Shown piece after piece: positions 53,945-63,099 of a stretch of DNA of 64,000 nucleotides (its first letter is position 1; each line of letters opens with the position of its first letter). The position numbers and the translations under genes are program-made. The notes beneath the pieces were generated by a model that had not been told where the DNA came from, made no database searches, and worked only from the letters and a program-made list of their open reading frames with translations. The DNA is taken from contig NZ_PJII01000016.1 in the NCBI RefSeq assembly GCF_002929215.1, forward strand, positions 41,882-105,881, read 5' to 3'. This stretch comes from Arthrobacter sp. ZGTC412. GTDB taxonomy: Bacteria > Actinomycetota > Actinomycetes > Actinomycetales > Micrococcaceae.

Positions 53945-54682
53945 TCAGGCCCACTCGTCGGAGCGGACCAGGATGGCGCCGGAGTCCGGGCAGAACACGA
54001 TGTCGTCGGCGGAAGCTGCTTTGATTTCGGCGAGGTCGCCTGGGCTCAGCTTCATTCCGGAGGCTTCGGACGTGCCGTGGAACAGCCTCGCGGCGCCTAC
54101 TCCGCGCTTGGCCAGGGTCTTTTCGTACACGGCCAGCATCCCGGCGTCGAGCGCGGCGGCGAATTCGGCGCGCTGGGTACGGAGCCCGCCGGCTTCCGCC
54201 TCAACTTCGGCCAGGGCTGCATCCAGCTCGGCCCTGATGCTGCCGAAGGATCCCTGGATATCGTCCACGATCGCCTGCTGTTTCGCCTGCCGTGCCCGGA
54301 GCGAGTCGAGCCGCTCCAGAACCTCAAGTTCCACGTCCTCCAGGTCCGAGCGCCGCTTGTTCAGGGAGGCGATGTCTTTCTGCAATGCGACGAGGTCCTT
54401 GGACAGGCCCGTCCCGCTGTTGAGCTTTGCCTCATCCCGTTCGATGCGCGAGGCCACCTGCTCCACGTCCGCCTCGGCGCGCTTCAGTTCGGCCTCGGCA
54501 TCGTGCACAGCCACCTTAGCGGAGCCCAGCTCGCCGTTCGCTACGGAAAGCGCAGCTTCGAGGTCCTTGATCCTGGGATCGTTCTCCAGCAAGCGGCGGC
54601 GGTTGGCGAGTGACCTGAGGCGGGCGTCAAGCCCCTGCAGGTCAAGCAACTTCAACTGTTCCGCCGGTGCTGCCTTCGCCAC
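53945..54682 (-). CDS. Coiled-coil protein with degenerate C-terminal zinc-ribbon (DUF164/CT398 type)
   Basis: 245-residue protein starting at GTG 54682, with GGAGG 5 nt upstream. Residues 10-190 are a long coiled coil rich in Leu/Ala/Glu/Arg. The C terminus corresponds to the zf-RING_7 zinc ribbon, normally four cysteines ending in CxxCGRIL; here it reads FCPDSGAILVRSD, with only one cysteine, so zinc binding is unlikely. The function of this family, widespread next to Nif3-like genes in actinobacteria, is unknown. Confidence 0.9.
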   Translation of the reverse strand: MAKAAPAEQLKLLDLQGLDARLRSLANRRRLLENDPRIKDLEAALSVANGELGSAKVAVHDAEAELKRAEADVEQVASRIERDEAKLNSGTGLSKDLVALQKDIASLNKRRSDLEDVELEVLERLDSLRARQAKQQAIVDDIQGSFGSIRAELDAALAEVEAEAGGLRTQRAEFAAALDAGMLAVYEKTLAKRGVGAARLFHGTSEASGMKLSPGDLAEIKAASADDIVFCPDSGAILVRSDEWA

Positions 54683-54842
54683 TGTTACCTCCGTTTGATC
54701 CCTTCCGGCCGGGGCCGGGCACCTGAACGGCGCTTCCTCGACTCTAGCGCCTGGCCTGCTCCCCTGCCTCGCTCCGTCCCCACCGGCTCCCAAACCTCGC
54801 TGCGCTCGGCGTGGGTCCTGCGACGGACCTCGCACGCCAGGC

Positions 54843-55766
54843 TTACCCCGGAGTCAAGATGAAGTCCCAGGGATCGCTGTTGGTGGTGCTGACCTGGATT
54901 TCGACGTCGTGGCCCTGGTCGGCGAGGACGTTGCCCAGTGCTGCGGCAGCTGCCGGCAACCACAGCCACTCGCTGGCAAAGTGCGATACGTCCACCAGGT
55001 AGGGCCGGCCGTTCAGGGACGCCTCCCGCGCCTCGGACGCCGGGTGGTGGCGCAGGTCAGCGGTGACATAGACGTCCGCGTTACTGGCACGCACCTCGTT
55101 GAACAACGAATCCCCTGCACCGCCGCAGACTGCAATCCTGCGCACCAGCCCGTCCTTGTCCCCGGAGACCCGCACTCCCCCCGCCACGGAGGGCAGGATG
55201 CCGAAGACACGCGCTGCGAAATCCCCGAGGGTCATGGCATCTGCCAGGTCACCTACGCGCCCGATCCCCTCTTCCGGGAGCCCGTTAGCGGCCACCGTGA
55301 GCGGGGCGACGTCCTGCAGGCCCAAGGCGTCGGCAAGTACATCGGATACGCCCCCGACGGCGGAGTCACCGTTGGTGTGTACGGTCAGGAGGGCGGTGCC
55401 GGACTCAATGAGCCGGTGGACGGCCCGGCCCTTAGGCGTGGTGGCAGCGACAGTGGTGACGCCCTTCAGGAGCAGTGGGTGATGGGTAATCAGGAGTTCT
55501 GCGCCCCATTCCACTGCTTCTTCGATGACCTCGAGCGTGGGATCCACGGCAAACATCACACGGGCCACCGGAGCGGAGGGGTGCCCTGCCACCAGTCCCA
55601 CCTCGTCCCACTCCTCGGCCAGGGACTCGGGCCACAATTCCTCAACTGCCAGGAGCAGCTCGCCGAGGGTGGGAGCCTGGGGCCGGCCGCCCGCGTCCTC
55701 CTCGCCGGAGGGGGCGTCGGCATCTTGATTCTTATGGCCGGTAACGTCAGTGTCCACAGGTTCCAT
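54843..55766 (-). CDS. Nif3-like dinuclear metal centre protein
   Basis: YbgI/Nif3 family, annotated in some species as GTP cyclohydrolase 1 type 2-like; the actual role is unclear. The 307 residues start with about 30 polar residues, then EEWDEVGLVAGHP, the metal-binding ITHHPLLLKG, HTNGDSAVGGVSDVLA, and the second metal-binding DVSHFASEWLWLPAAAAAL. The classical HTNLDAA motif reads HTNGDSA here. It lies upstream of the coiled-coil gene in the arrangement usual for actinobacteria. Confidence 0.92.
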   Translation of the reverse strand: MEPVDTDVTGHKNQDADAPSGEEDAGGRPQAPTLGELLLAVEELWPESLAEEWDEVGLVAGHPSAPVARVMFAVDPTLEVIEEAVEWGAELLITHHPLLLKGVTTVAATTPKGRAVHRLIESGTALLTVHTNGDSAVGGVSDVLADALGLQDVAPLTVAANGLPEEGIGRVGDLADAMTLGDFAARVFGILPSVAGGVRVSGDKDGLVRRIAVCGGAGDSLFNEVRASNADVYVTADLRHHPASEAREASLNGRPYLVDVSHFASEWLWLPAAAAALGNVLADQGHDVEIQVSTTNSDPWDFILTPG

Positions 55767-55867
55767 AGTCTTAGTTTTACCCCATCACGCCGCCGGGACC
55801 CCATGTTTGAAGCGGCGCAGCAAACTGGCCGGGGAATCATCCCATGCCGCGAACCATTGAAGAGGTC

Positions 55868-56392
55868 ATGAAAACTTTTGTTTTAGGCGGAGGCTGCTTC
55901 TGGTGCCTCGACGCCGTCTACCAGAAGACCAAGGGCGTCACCTCAGTGGTGTCCGGCTACACCGGGGGCCACGATCCCCACCCGGACTACTACTCGGTCT
56001 GCAACGGGACCACCGGACACGCCGAGGTGGTGGCGGTGACCTTTGACGAGGACGTGATTCCGGCGGAGGTCATCCTGGACATGTTCTTCGCCCTGCACGA
56101 TCCCACCACGCCTAACCGGCAGGGATACGACGTCGGCACTCAGTACCGCTCGTCCATGTTCTACGAGACCACCGAAGAGAAGATCCTGTTTGAGGAAGCC
56201 ATCGACCGGAACCAGGCCCTGTGGGCGAACCCCATTGTCACTGAGGTCAGCCGGTTCCCCCGGTTCTACGTTGCCGAGGAATTCCACCAGAACTACTACG
56301 CCAAGCATCCGGAGCAGGGGTACTGCCAGGTGATCATCAACCCGAAGCTCGCCAAGGCCAGGAAATATTACTCTGCATGGCTTAACGCTTAG
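55868..56392 (+). CDS. msrA: Peptide methionine sulfoxide reductase A
   Basis: Reduces methionine-S-sulfoxide. The catalytic motif GGCFWC supplies C10 and C13; SGYTGGHDPHPDYYSVCNGTTGHAE and GTQYRSSMFY complete the active site, and a third cysteine is in EQGYCQVIINP. I use ATG 55868 (174 residues); ATG 55844 would add MPRTIEEV and is possible, because the GAGG before 55868 is only 2-3 nt away. Confidence 0.95.
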   Translation: MKTFVLGGGCFWCLDAVYQKTKGVTSVVSGYTGGHDPHPDYYSVCNGTTGHAEVVAVTFDEDVIPAEVILDMFFALHDPTTPNRQGYDVGTQYRSSMFYETTEEKILFEEAIDRNQALWANPIVTEVSRFPRFYVAEEFHQNYYAKHPEQGYCQVIINPKLAKARKYYSAWLNA

Positions 56393-56457
56393 CGGGTGTT
56401 ACGCGGCCTCGTTAGGCTGACCTCAGTATTCACCCCTCAAAGAATAGGCGTATGTAC

Positions 56458-57393
56458 ATGGCACGGATCTATGACGATGTAACCCAGCTTGTCGGCGGCA
56501 CACCGCTGGTCAAGCTCAACCGGCTCAGCGAGGGGCTGGACGCAACCGTTGCCGTCAAGCTCGAGTTCTACAATCCGGCCAACAGTGTCAAGGACCGCAT
56601 CGGCGTGGCCATCGTGGACGCAGCGGAAAAGTCCGGCGCCCTCAAGCCCGGCGGAACCATCGTTGAAGGCACGTCCGGCAACACCGGCATCGCCCTCGCC
56701 ATGGTGGGCGCTGCCCGCGGCTACAAGGTCATCCTCACTATGCCGGAGACCATGTCCACCGAGCGCCGGGTCATGCTGCGTGCTTTCGGCGCGGAAATCG
56801 TCCTGACGCCCGGCTCGGAGGGCATGCGCGGCGCCGTCGAGAAGGCCCAGGAAATCGTCGCCAACACCGAGAACTCCATCTGGGCCCAGCAGTTCGCCAA
56901 TGAGGCCAACCCGGAGGTCCACCGCAACACCACGGCCGAAGAAATCTGGGCTGACACCGACGGCGCCGTGGACATCTTCGTCGCCGGCGTCGGCACCGGC
57001 GGAACCGTCACCGGCGTCGGACAGGTCCTGAAGGAACGCAAGCCCGGCGTCCAGATCGTGGCCGTGGAGCCCAAGGACTCCGCGATCCTCAACGGCGGCG
57101 CACCCGGCCCGCACAAGATCCAGGGAATCGGCGCGAACTTCGTCCCCGAAATCTTGGACACCAACGTCTATGACGAAGTCCTGGACGCCACCCTTGAAGA
57201 CTCTGTCCGTGTAGCCCGCGAGCTCGGTGTCAAGGAAGGCATCCTGGGCGGCATCTCCTCCGGCGCCATCGTATGGGCCGCGTTGGAACTGGCAAAGCGC
57301 CCGGAGAACGCCGGCAAGCTGATCGTTGCCGTGGTGTGCGACTTTGGTGAGCGTTACATCTCCACGGTGCTCTATGACGACATCCGCGGCTGA
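56458..57393 (+). CDS. cysK: Cysteine synthase A (O-acetylserine sulfhydrylase)
   Basis: PLP enzyme making cysteine from O-acetylserine and sulfide. The 311 residues begin [21 protein letters not shown]45 in NPANSVKDR forms the PLP Schiff base, SGNTG at 73-77 binds substrate, and [10 protein letters not shown] binds PLP phosphate. ATG 56452 two codons upstream is an alternative start. It is followed 40 nt later by cysE, its substrate-producing partner, and the pair form the cysteine synthase complex. Confidence 0.97.
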   Translation: MARIYDDVTQLVGGTPLVKLNRLSEGLDATVAVKLEFYNPANSVKDRIGVAIVDAAEKSGALKPGGTIVEGTSGNTGIALAMVGAARGYKVILTMPETMSTERRVMLRAFGAEIVLTPGSEGMRGAVEKAQEIVANTENSIWAQQFANEANPEVHRNTTAEEIWADTDGAVDIFVAGVGTGGTVTGVGQVLKERKPGVQIVAVEPKDSAILNGGAPGPHKIQGIGANFVPEILDTNVYDEVLDATLEDSVRVARELGVKEGILGGISSGAIVWAALELAKRPENAGKLIVAVVCDFGERYISTVLYDDIRG

Positions 57394-57433
57394 TTAGAAC
57401 CGCCGTCCGCCCGTTTCCTGTAGAAAGAACTTT

Positions 57434-58018
57434 GTGGGCTTTATTGCAAGACTGAAGGAAGACCTCGACGCTGCCCGGTCCCACGACCCGGCGGCTCGAG
57501 GTTCTTTTGAGAACTTTTTCGCCTATTCCGGCCTCCATGCCATCTGGATCCACCGCCTGACACACCGGCTGTGGGAAACTCCAGGCATGCGCTTCCCGGC
57601 ACGTCTGATTTCCCAGGCGGGCCGTTTCCTGACCGGAATCGAGATCCATCCAGGTGCCACCATCGGCCGCAGGTTCTTTATTGACCACGGCATGGGTGTG
57701 GTCATTGGTGAGACCGCCGAGATTGGCGAGGACGTGATGATCTACCACGGCGTTACGCTCGGCGGCCGCTCCCTGGCCAGGATAAAACGGCACCCCACCA
57801 TCGGCGACCGCGTAACCATCGGCGCGGGCGCCAAAATCCTTGGACCGATCACTATCGGACGGGACAGCGCCGTGGGCGCCAACGCCGTGGTGGTCAAGGA
57901 CGCCCCGCCGGAATCGATTGTCACCGGCGTTCCCGCCAAATGGCGCCACCGTGACGCACAGCGGGAAACCAAGCCCGCAGTGGATCCGGCTGAATACGAT
58001 ATCGAATACCGGATCTGA
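57434..58018 (+). CDS. cysE: Serine O-acetyltransferase
   Basis: Makes O-acetylserine from serine and acetyl-CoA. The 194 residues are the short (EpsC/CysE) form: an N-terminal helical part, then the left-handed beta helix of hexapeptide repeats ([22 protein letters not shown] ... [25 protein letters not shown]). Catalytic D and H are in FIDHGMG. It starts at GTG 57434 and ends in DIEYRI, the C-terminal Ile that can insert into the CysK active site. Confidence 0.96.
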   Translation: MGFIARLKEDLDAARSHDPAARGSFENFFAYSGLHAIWIHRLTHRLWETPGMRFPARLISQAGRFLTGIEIHPGATIGRRFFIDHGMGVVIGETAEIGEDVMIYHGVTLGGRSLARIKRHPTIGDRVTIGAGAKILGPITIGRDSAVGANAVVVKDAPPESIVTGVPAKWRHRDAQRETKPAVDPAEYDIEYRI

Positions 58019-58043
58019 CCCCGCAAGGTCACAAGCCGGACAC

Positions 58044-58092
58044 GCGAAAGGCCGGCAGTTCCAGGTGAATCCTGGAACTGCCGGCCTTTCGC
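58044..58092. terminator. Bidirectional terminator between cysE and gnd
   Basis: A perfect 22-bp stem (58044-58065 with 58071-58092) has a 5-nt loop, between the convergent cysE and gnd stops. It is the longest perfect hairpin noticed in the window. Confidence 0.93.
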
Positions 58093-58109
58093 TTACCTGA
58101 TGGCGGCTG

Positions 58110-59546
58110 CTAGTGGGTGTCCACTGCCTCGATCTCGGACTTGTCCTCGCCCCAGAGGGTGTGGAAAGTGCCCTCGGCGTCGACGCGCCCGTAGGTGTGG
58201 GCGCCGAAGAGGTCGCGCTGGCCCTGGATCAGGGCGGCAGCAACGCGCTTGCGGCGCAGGCCGTCGTAGTAGGCCAGCGAGGAGGAGAACACGGGCACCG
58301 GAATACCCAGCTGGACAGCCGTGGCAACCACGCGGCGCCACGCGGGAACAGCCTCCGCGATGGCCTTGGTGAAGGCCGGGGCGAAGAGCAGGTTGGCGGG
58401 CTTCTCATCCGCAGCGTAGGCCTTGGTGATGTCCTTGAGCAGCTCGGCACGAATGATGCAGCCGGCGCGCCACAGGGAAGCGATCTCGTCCAGCTTCAGG
58501 TCCCAGCCGTATTCCTTGGCTGCGGACGTAAGCATGTCCAGGCCCTGGGAGTAGGAGACCAGCTTGGAGGCGTAGAGAGCCTGCCGGACGTCCTCGACAA
58601 AGGTCTCCGGGATTTCCACCGAAGCCTCGTTGCCGGCCAGGAGCTCCTGACCGAGCTTGCGCTGGCCTGCCTGGGAGGAGAGAGCCCGTGCGAACACGGA
58701 TTCGGCGATGCCGGAGACCGGGGAACCCAATTCCAGTGCGGAGATGACCGTCCAGCGGCCGGTGCCCTTCTGGCCCGCGGCGTCCACCACGACGTCGACG
58801 AACGGCTTGCCGGTCTTGGCGTCAACGTGGCCCAGGACCTCAGCGGAGATTTCGATCAGGAAGGAGGAGAGCTCGCCCTTGTTCCACTCGGAGAAGATCT
58901 TGGACTGCTCTGCGGGCTCGATGCCTGCACCGGAGCGCAGCAGGTCGAACGCCTCACCGATGACCTGCATGTCCGCGTATTCAATTCCGTTGTGGACCAT
59001 CTTGACGAAGTGGCCGGCGCCGTCAGTTCCCACCCAGGCGCAGCACGGTTCGCCGTCGACCTTCGCGGAGATCTTTTCCAGCAGCGGGCCGAGTGCCTCG
59101 TAGGACTCCTTGGAACCGCCGGGCATGATGGAGGGGCCGTTCAGGGCGCCTTCTTCACCGCCGGATACACCGACACCCACGAAGTGCAGGTCCTTCTTGG
59201 CCAGTGCGGCTTCGCGGCGGCGGGTGTCCTCGTAGTGGGAGTTTCCGGCGTCGATGATGATGTCGCCGGCTTCCAGCAGCGGTTCCAGCTGCTCGATGAC
59301 GGAGTCAACGGGCTTGCCGGCCTTCACCATGATAAGGACGCGGCGGGGCTTTTCCAGGGAGTCCACCAGTTCCTGGAGGGTTTCGGTCCGGACAAAGTCG
59401 CCGTCCGTGCCGTGCTTTTCGAGCAGGGCGTCGGTCTTCTCCACCGACCTGTTGTGCAGTGCGACCGTGAAGCCGTTCCGCGCGAGGTTGCGAGCCAGGT
59501 TGGCACCCATGACCGCGAGGCCGGTGACACCGATGTGTGCAGACAT
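58110..59546 (-). CDS. gnd: 6-phosphogluconate dehydrogenase (decarboxylating, long form)
   Basis: Converts 6-phosphogluconate to ribulose 5-phosphate with reduction of NADP. ATG 59546 follows GGAG with 5 nt spacing; 478 residues. The NADP fold has GLAVMGANLARN, the substrate loop is GVSGGEEGALNGPSIMPGG, and KMVHNGIEYADMQ carries the catalytic lysine. The all-alpha domain and C-terminal tail complete the enzyme. It diverges from a FadR-type regulator, and a possible promoter (TTACTT-N17-TATATA, 59658-59663 and 59635-59640, minus strand) lies about 90 nt upstream. Confidence 0.97.
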   Translation of the reverse strand: MSAHIGVTGLAVMGANLARNLARNGFTVALHNRSVEKTDALLEKHGTDGDFVRTETLQELVDSLEKPRRVLIMVKAGKPVDSVIEQLEPLLEAGDIIIDAGNSHYEDTRRREAALAKKDLHFVGVGVSGGEEGALNGPSIMPGGSKESYEALGPLLEKISAKVDGEPCCAWVGTDGAGHFVKMVHNGIEYADMQVIGEAFDLLRSGAGIEPAEQSKIFSEWNKGELSSFLIEISAEVLGHVDAKTGKPFVDVVVDAAGQKGTGRWTVISALELGSPVSGIAESVFARALSSQAGQRKLGQELLAGNEASVEIPETFVEDVRQALYASKLVSYSQGLDMLTSAAKEYGWDLKLDEIASLWRAGCIIRAELLKDITKAYAADEKPANLLFAPAFTKAIAEAVPAWRRVVATAVQLGIPVPVFSSSLAYYDGLRRKRVAAALIQGQRDLFGAHTYGRVDAEGTFHTLWGEDKSEIEAVDTH

Positions 59547-59634
59547 CAAAACTCCAATTCATACTGTGCGTTGGATGTGCAGTGGCTCCCTTTGCGCGGA
59601 AGCACGGTTGCAGACCGAGGGTCCGATTAAAGCA

Positions 59635-59663
59635 TATATATTCGACGGGTCACGGGAAAGTAA
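59635..59663 (-). promoter_or_regulatory. Possible gnd promoter
   Basis: On the minus strand TTACTT and TATATA are spaced by 17 nt, 89 nt upstream of the gnd start, in the only AT-rich patch of this divergent region. The -35 match is weak. Confidence 0.35.
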
Positions 59664-59747
59664 CGCCCACCTATTGGAACCCTTTGTGTCGCTGCCCGTC
59701 CAGGACGGGAGGCAGGCAGGGCACCGGCCAGCACTAGGCTTAGCAGC

Positions 59748-60473
59748 ATGACCACCAGCCTGCACCACCGTGCCATCGAGAATCTTGGCACCCGAATCGT
59801 CGGGGGCAACCTGCCCGCCGGCCACGTGATGCTGGCGGAGCAGTTGGAGGATGAGCTGAAGGTGTCCCGGTCGGTCATCCGCGAGGCCGTCCGCGTCCTG
59901 CAGTCGCTGGGCCTGGTGGAAACCACCAAGCGGGTGGGCATCAGGGTCCTGCCGCCCAGCCGCTGGAACCCTTTCGACCCACAGGTGATCAGGTGGCGCC
60001 TGGCCAGCGACGCACGTGGCGCGCAGCTGCGCTCACTCGCGGAGCTGCGTGCCGCCGTCGAGCCCGCCGCTGCGGAACTCGCGGCCGAGAACGCCCCCGC
60101 GCCGCTGCGTCTGGAACTCGTGGACGTCGCCTACGCAATGCGCGACGCCGGACACAACGGCGAGGTGCCCCGTTTCCTGGAGTTGGACATCCAGTTCCAT
60201 TCCCTCTTGCTCTCCGGCTCGGGCAACGAGATGTTCGCCAACCTGATGGGGCAGGTGGCCGAGACCCTCACCGGACGTACCGTCCATGGCCTGATGCCGG
60301 ACCACCCGCACGAGGCCGCCCTGCAGTGGCACGTCGACGTGGCGGAGGCCATTGCCAGAGGCGACGCTGCCGCGGCGCGGGATGCCTCGGACCGGATCAT
60401 GCGCCGGACCATGTCCCAGATGTCGGATACCTGGACGGAGCAGCCGCGCGTTTTTATTCCGGTTCGCCACTGA
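59748..60473 (+). CDS. GntR/FadR-family transcriptional regulator (FCD domain)
   Basis: The N-terminal winged helix-turn-helix (about 12-68, with AEQLEDELKVSRSVIREAVRVLQSLGLVE) is followed by an FCD ligand-binding domain (about 95-220) whose metal/ligand residues lie in ELDIQFHSLLLSGSGN and LQWHVDVAEAIARGD. The product has 241 residues. It diverges from gnd, so the likely role is control of gluconate use or gnd; this is position-based inference. Confidence 0.92.
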   Translation: MTTSLHHRAIENLGTRIVGGNLPAGHVMLAEQLEDELKVSRSVIREAVRVLQSLGLVETTKRVGIRVLPPSRWNPFDPQVIRWRLASDARGAQLRSLAELRAAVEPAAAELAAENAPAPLRLELVDVAYAMRDAGHNGEVPRFLELDIQFHSLLLSGSGNEMFANLMGQVAETLTGRTVHGLMPDHPHEAALQWHVDVAEAIARGDAAAARDASDRIMRRTMSQMSDTWTEQPRVFIPVRH

Positions 60474-60609
60474 ACACCGCCCGGCCAGGACGCACTGCCC
60501 GGGCCGGACCCTTGTCGATTGAGTCGCCAGAGGTTTCCGCGGCAGAGCGCCGACACGCGCCGGGGACAACTTTCCTGTTTCCGGCAGTTCACGGTATATT
60601 CATCTCAGG

Positions 60610-60648
60610 CCCTCCACCGCGGCATCCCCCAATAGTCGCGGTGGAGGG
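60610..60648 (+). terminator. Rho-independent terminator downstream of the FadR-type gene
   Basis: A perfect 12-bp stem (60610-60621 with 60637-60648) has a 15-nt loop and is followed by TTTT. It sits 136 nt after the regulator stop, leaving a long 3' leader. Confidence 0.85.
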
Positions 60649-60683
60649 TTTTCCAATGCCCGGCTCCACCTTAAAACGGCCTG

Positions 60684-60974
60684 TCAGGCAGCGTCCGCGA
60701 CTGCTTCGCGCAGGCGCCACCCGCCGCCCGCACCGTCCCTTTCCAGCAGCATTGTGGTCAGCGCGGAGCCGTTATTGCCCCCAAGCCTCACTTGCACCTG
60801 CAGGACTTCGACGTCCACCCGGCTGTGGCCCTTCGGCATCCTCCGGTTGACTTCCCACCAGTTGACCCGCTCAAACCAGCGGACTGGCTCGGCACCCACA
60901 GTCCATTCCCTGCCGTTGCTCACTACCGCCGACGGCGTGCCATTGCTTCCCGTCCGCACCATTACGTGTTCCAT
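60684..60974 (-). CDS. DUF6504-family small protein
   Basis: 96-residue protein of unknown function with the conserved WTVGAEPVRWFERVNWWEVNRR segment and a C-terminal VDVEVLQVQVRLGG motif followed by MLLERDGAGGGWRL. No signal peptide or membrane segment. It starts at ATG 60974 and lies between the regulator's terminator and tRNA-Val. Confidence 0.8.
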   Translation of the reverse strand: MEHVMVRTGSNGTPSAVVSNGREWTVGAEPVRWFERVNWWEVNRRMPKGHSRVDVEVLQVQVRLGGNNGSALTTMLLERDGAGGGWRLREAVADAA

Positions 60975-61031
60975 GCCTGCAACCTACGGCGGGGCACCGA
61001 CAATTCGGCCGGCGAATGCCGGGCAACGCAA

Positions 61032-61073
61032 AAACCCTGTTGTTTCCGCCTTGAGGCGAAAACAACAGGGTTT
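61032..61073 (-). terminator. Terminator of tRNA-Val
   Basis: A 14-bp stem (61032-61045 with 61060-61073), with a further 4-bp inner stem, is followed on the minus strand by TTTTTGC; it lies 5 nt after the tRNA 3' end. Confidence 0.92.
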
Positions 61074-61078
61074 CCTTG

Positions 61079-61151
61079 TGGGTCCTACCGGGATCGAACC
61101 GATGACATCCACGGTGTAAACGTGGCGCTCTACCAGCTGAGCTAAAGACCC
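61079..61151 (-). tRNA. tRNA-Val (TAC)
   Basis: A 73-nt cloverleaf on the minus strand with acceptor GGGTCTT/AGGACCC (one T-G pair), D stem GCTC/GAGC, anticodon stem CCACG/CGTGG with loop TTTACAC and anticodon TAC, and T arm CGG-TTCGATC-CCG. Discriminator A, no encoded CCA. Confidence 0.96.
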
Positions 61152-61261
61152 TTAACCGCTGAATCCGGCGCATGAGCGCCGCAACCAACGAACATAGACT
61201 CTACCGGACGCAGGCCGAGAAACGCGAATCGGCGCTGCCGGCGCCCCTGTGCAGCGTCCTG

Positions 61262-62182
61262 TCAGAGGGGCGGGAGCTCAGCGGCAAGCCAGTTCAGGGC
61301 TTCACTGACGCCCGCTTCAAGCTTTATCGTGGCTTTGTCATCGCCGCGCGTCTGCCCCCGGTTGATGATGATCACCGGCTTCCCGTCCCTGGCAGCGTGC
61401 CGAACGAAACGCAGTCCGCTCATTACCGTCAGTGACGATCCCGCCACAACCAGCGCACCGGCGTCGTCAACCATCGCGTACGAGCGTTCAACCCGCTCTT
61501 TGGGCACGTTCTCACCGAAATACACGAAGTCGGGCTTTAACGTTCCGCCGCACGCAGGGCAGACAGCAACCACAAAGCTGCTGATCAGCGCCTGGTCTTC
61601 AACCGTGGCGTCCGCGTCCGGCGCCATTTCCACCAGGCCTGTTTCCGCTGCCCGGGACAGGAAGTCCGGGTTCAGCTCCTCCAGCACTCCCGCCAGCAGG
61701 CGCCTGGAATACGTTCGGCGGCAGTCCAGGCACACCACCTGGTCATACCTGCCGTGCAGGTCAACAACGTTGACACTCCCGGCGTCCTCATGCAGGCGGT
61801 CAACGTTCTGCGTGATCAAGCCGGTGAGGTAGCCCCGCCGCTCAAGTTCCGCGGAAGCGTGATGGCCCTGGTTGGGATCGGCGTGGCGGAGGTGGGACCA
61901 GCCGATGTGGTTCCGGGCCCAATAACGCTGCCTGTTGGCAGCGTCCTTGATGAACTCCTGGTACGTCATGGGAGTCCGCGGAGGCGACCCCGGTCCACGG
62001 TAGTCCGGGATACCCGAATCAGTACTCAGCCCAGCGCCCGTCAGCAGGGCAAAGCGGTTGCCGGCGAGAACGCCCCTAATCCGGAGCAGGACCTCAAGCT
62101 CGTCCGGGGAAGGCCGCGCTGCGGCCACGGGCGGCATGCTGGCGAAGCCTGTCAGGCCAACACCCGCCCGCCGCTGTTCCAT
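61262..62182 (-). CDS. Sir2-family NAD-dependent protein deacylase (sirtuin)
   Basis: Removes acyl groups from lysines using NAD. The 306 residues have GAGLSTDSGIPDYRGPGS (about 49-66), TQNVDRLHEDAG, the catalytic histidine H143 (VVDLHGR), and a zinc site C151-x2-C154...C208-x2-C211. The NAD-binding GSSLTVMSG follows. A class II (SIRT4-like) sirtuin is suggested by the IPDYRGPGSPP form. ATG 62182 gives a 16-residue lead; ATG further in is possible. It starts 6 nt after the peroxiredoxin stop. Confidence 0.93.
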   Translation of the reverse strand: MEQRRAGVGLTGFASMPPVAAARPSPDELEVLLRIRGVLAGNRFALLTGAGLSTDSGIPDYRGPGSPPRTPMTYQEFIKDAANRQRYWARNHIGWSHLRHADPNQGHHASAELERRGYLTGLITQNVDRLHEDAGSVNVVDLHGRYDQVVCLDCRRTYSRRLLAGVLEELNPDFLSRAAETGLVEMAPDADATVEDQALISSFVVAVCPACGGTLKPDFVYFGENVPKERVERSYAMVDDAGALVVAGSSLTVMSGLRFVRHAARDGKPVIIINRGQTRGDDKATIKLEAGVSEALNWLAAELPPL

Positions 62183-62188
62183 GGGCGG

Positions 62189-62683
62189 TCAGGGCTGCCC
62201 GAGGCCGGCCAAAGCCGCGCGGTATTCCTGAAGGTCCCGGGCCTGGCCGCGCGGGTTCACCACGGAATACCGGACAGTTCCGGCGGCATCGATGATAAAT
62301 GTGCCCCGCTCTGCCATGCCGCTGTCCGCATCAAAGACGCCGTAGGCGGCAGCTACCGCACCGTGCGGCCAGAAGTCAGCCAGCAGGTCAAAGCCGTACC
62401 CTTCCTGGGTGGCGTACGCGCGAAGGCTGAACTTGCTGTCAACGGAGACAGCCAGAACGGTGGCATTGGCGTCCTCGAACATGGCCAGGTTGTCCCGAAT
62501 CTCGCACAGCTCACCCGTGCAGATGCCGGAGAAAGCGAACGGATAAAACACCAAGACCACATTCTGGCCGCGGAAGGAGGACAGCCGGACCGGTTCGCCG
62601 AACTGGTTGGCGAGTTCAAAGTCAGGTGCCTGCCCGCCGACCGCGGGCACAGCGTGAGTGGCAGCGTCAAGCGCTGCCGTCAC
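62189..62683 (-). CDS. ahpE: AhpE-type peroxiredoxin
   Basis: One-cysteine-type peroxiredoxin related to M. tuberculosis AhpE. The 164 residues start at GTG 62683, which overlaps the DUF3052 stop by 4 nt. The peroxidatic cysteine is C55 in FSGICTGELCEIRDNL, and the family segments DFWPHGAVAAAYGVFD and RGTFIIDAAGTVRY follow. A second cysteine, C60, is close to the first. It is expected to reduce hydroperoxides with mycothiol/mycoredoxin as electron donor. Confidence 0.94.
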   Translation of the reverse strand: MTAALDAATHAVPAVGGQAPDFELANQFGEPVRLSSFRGQNVVLVFYPFAFSGICTGELCEIRDNLAMFEDANATVLAVSVDSKFSLRAYATQEGYGFDLLADFWPHGAVAAAYGVFDADSGMAERGTFIIDAAGTVRYSVVNPRGQARDLQEYRAALAGLGQP

Positions 62684-63099
62684 TTGTTTTTCCTGCTCAC
62701 CAGACGGGCTGCGCTCCAGTCCTTGGAGACGCCTGCCGAGGTTGTGACGTGCAGGCCGGCCGTCGGTGCGGCCTCCTGGATGTCAGCCGGTGATACGTAC
62801 CCGGTCCTTCCGGACTTCGGAGTCAGGACCCAGACAACACCGGTTTCGCTCAGCGTGGTCAGTGAATCCATCAGGCTGTCCACCAGGTCACCGTCGCCGT
62901 CACGCCACCAGAGGATAACGGCATCCGCCACCTCGTGGTCGTCCTCATCCAGCAGCTCTGAACCCGTGAAGTCTTCAATGTCGTCACGCAAGTCGAAATC
63001 GACGTCGTCGTCGTAACCGAACTCCTGAATCAGATCCCCGTTCTTGAAACCCAATTTTTCCGCCACATTTACCGAAGTGGCGGCGTCGGCCTCGCTCAC
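62680..63099 (-). CDS. DUF3052 protein
   Basis: 139-residue acidic protein starting at GTG 63099, with GGAGG 5 nt upstream; TTG 63111 is a worse start. The segments VAEKLGFKNGDLIQEFGYDDDVD, LWWRDGDGDLVDSLMDSL and VWVLTPKSGRTGYVSPADIQEAAPTAGL are family-conserved. Function unknown. Its place between aceE and ahpE is the same as Rv2239c in M. tuberculosis. Confidence 0.92.
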   Translation of the reverse strand: MSEADAATSVNVAEKLGFKNGDLIQEFGYDDDVDFDLRDDIEDFTGSELLDEDDHEVADAVILWWRDGDGDLVDSLMDSLTTLSETGVVWVLTPKSGRTGYVSPADIQEAAPTAGLHVTTSAGVSKDWSAARLVSRKNK

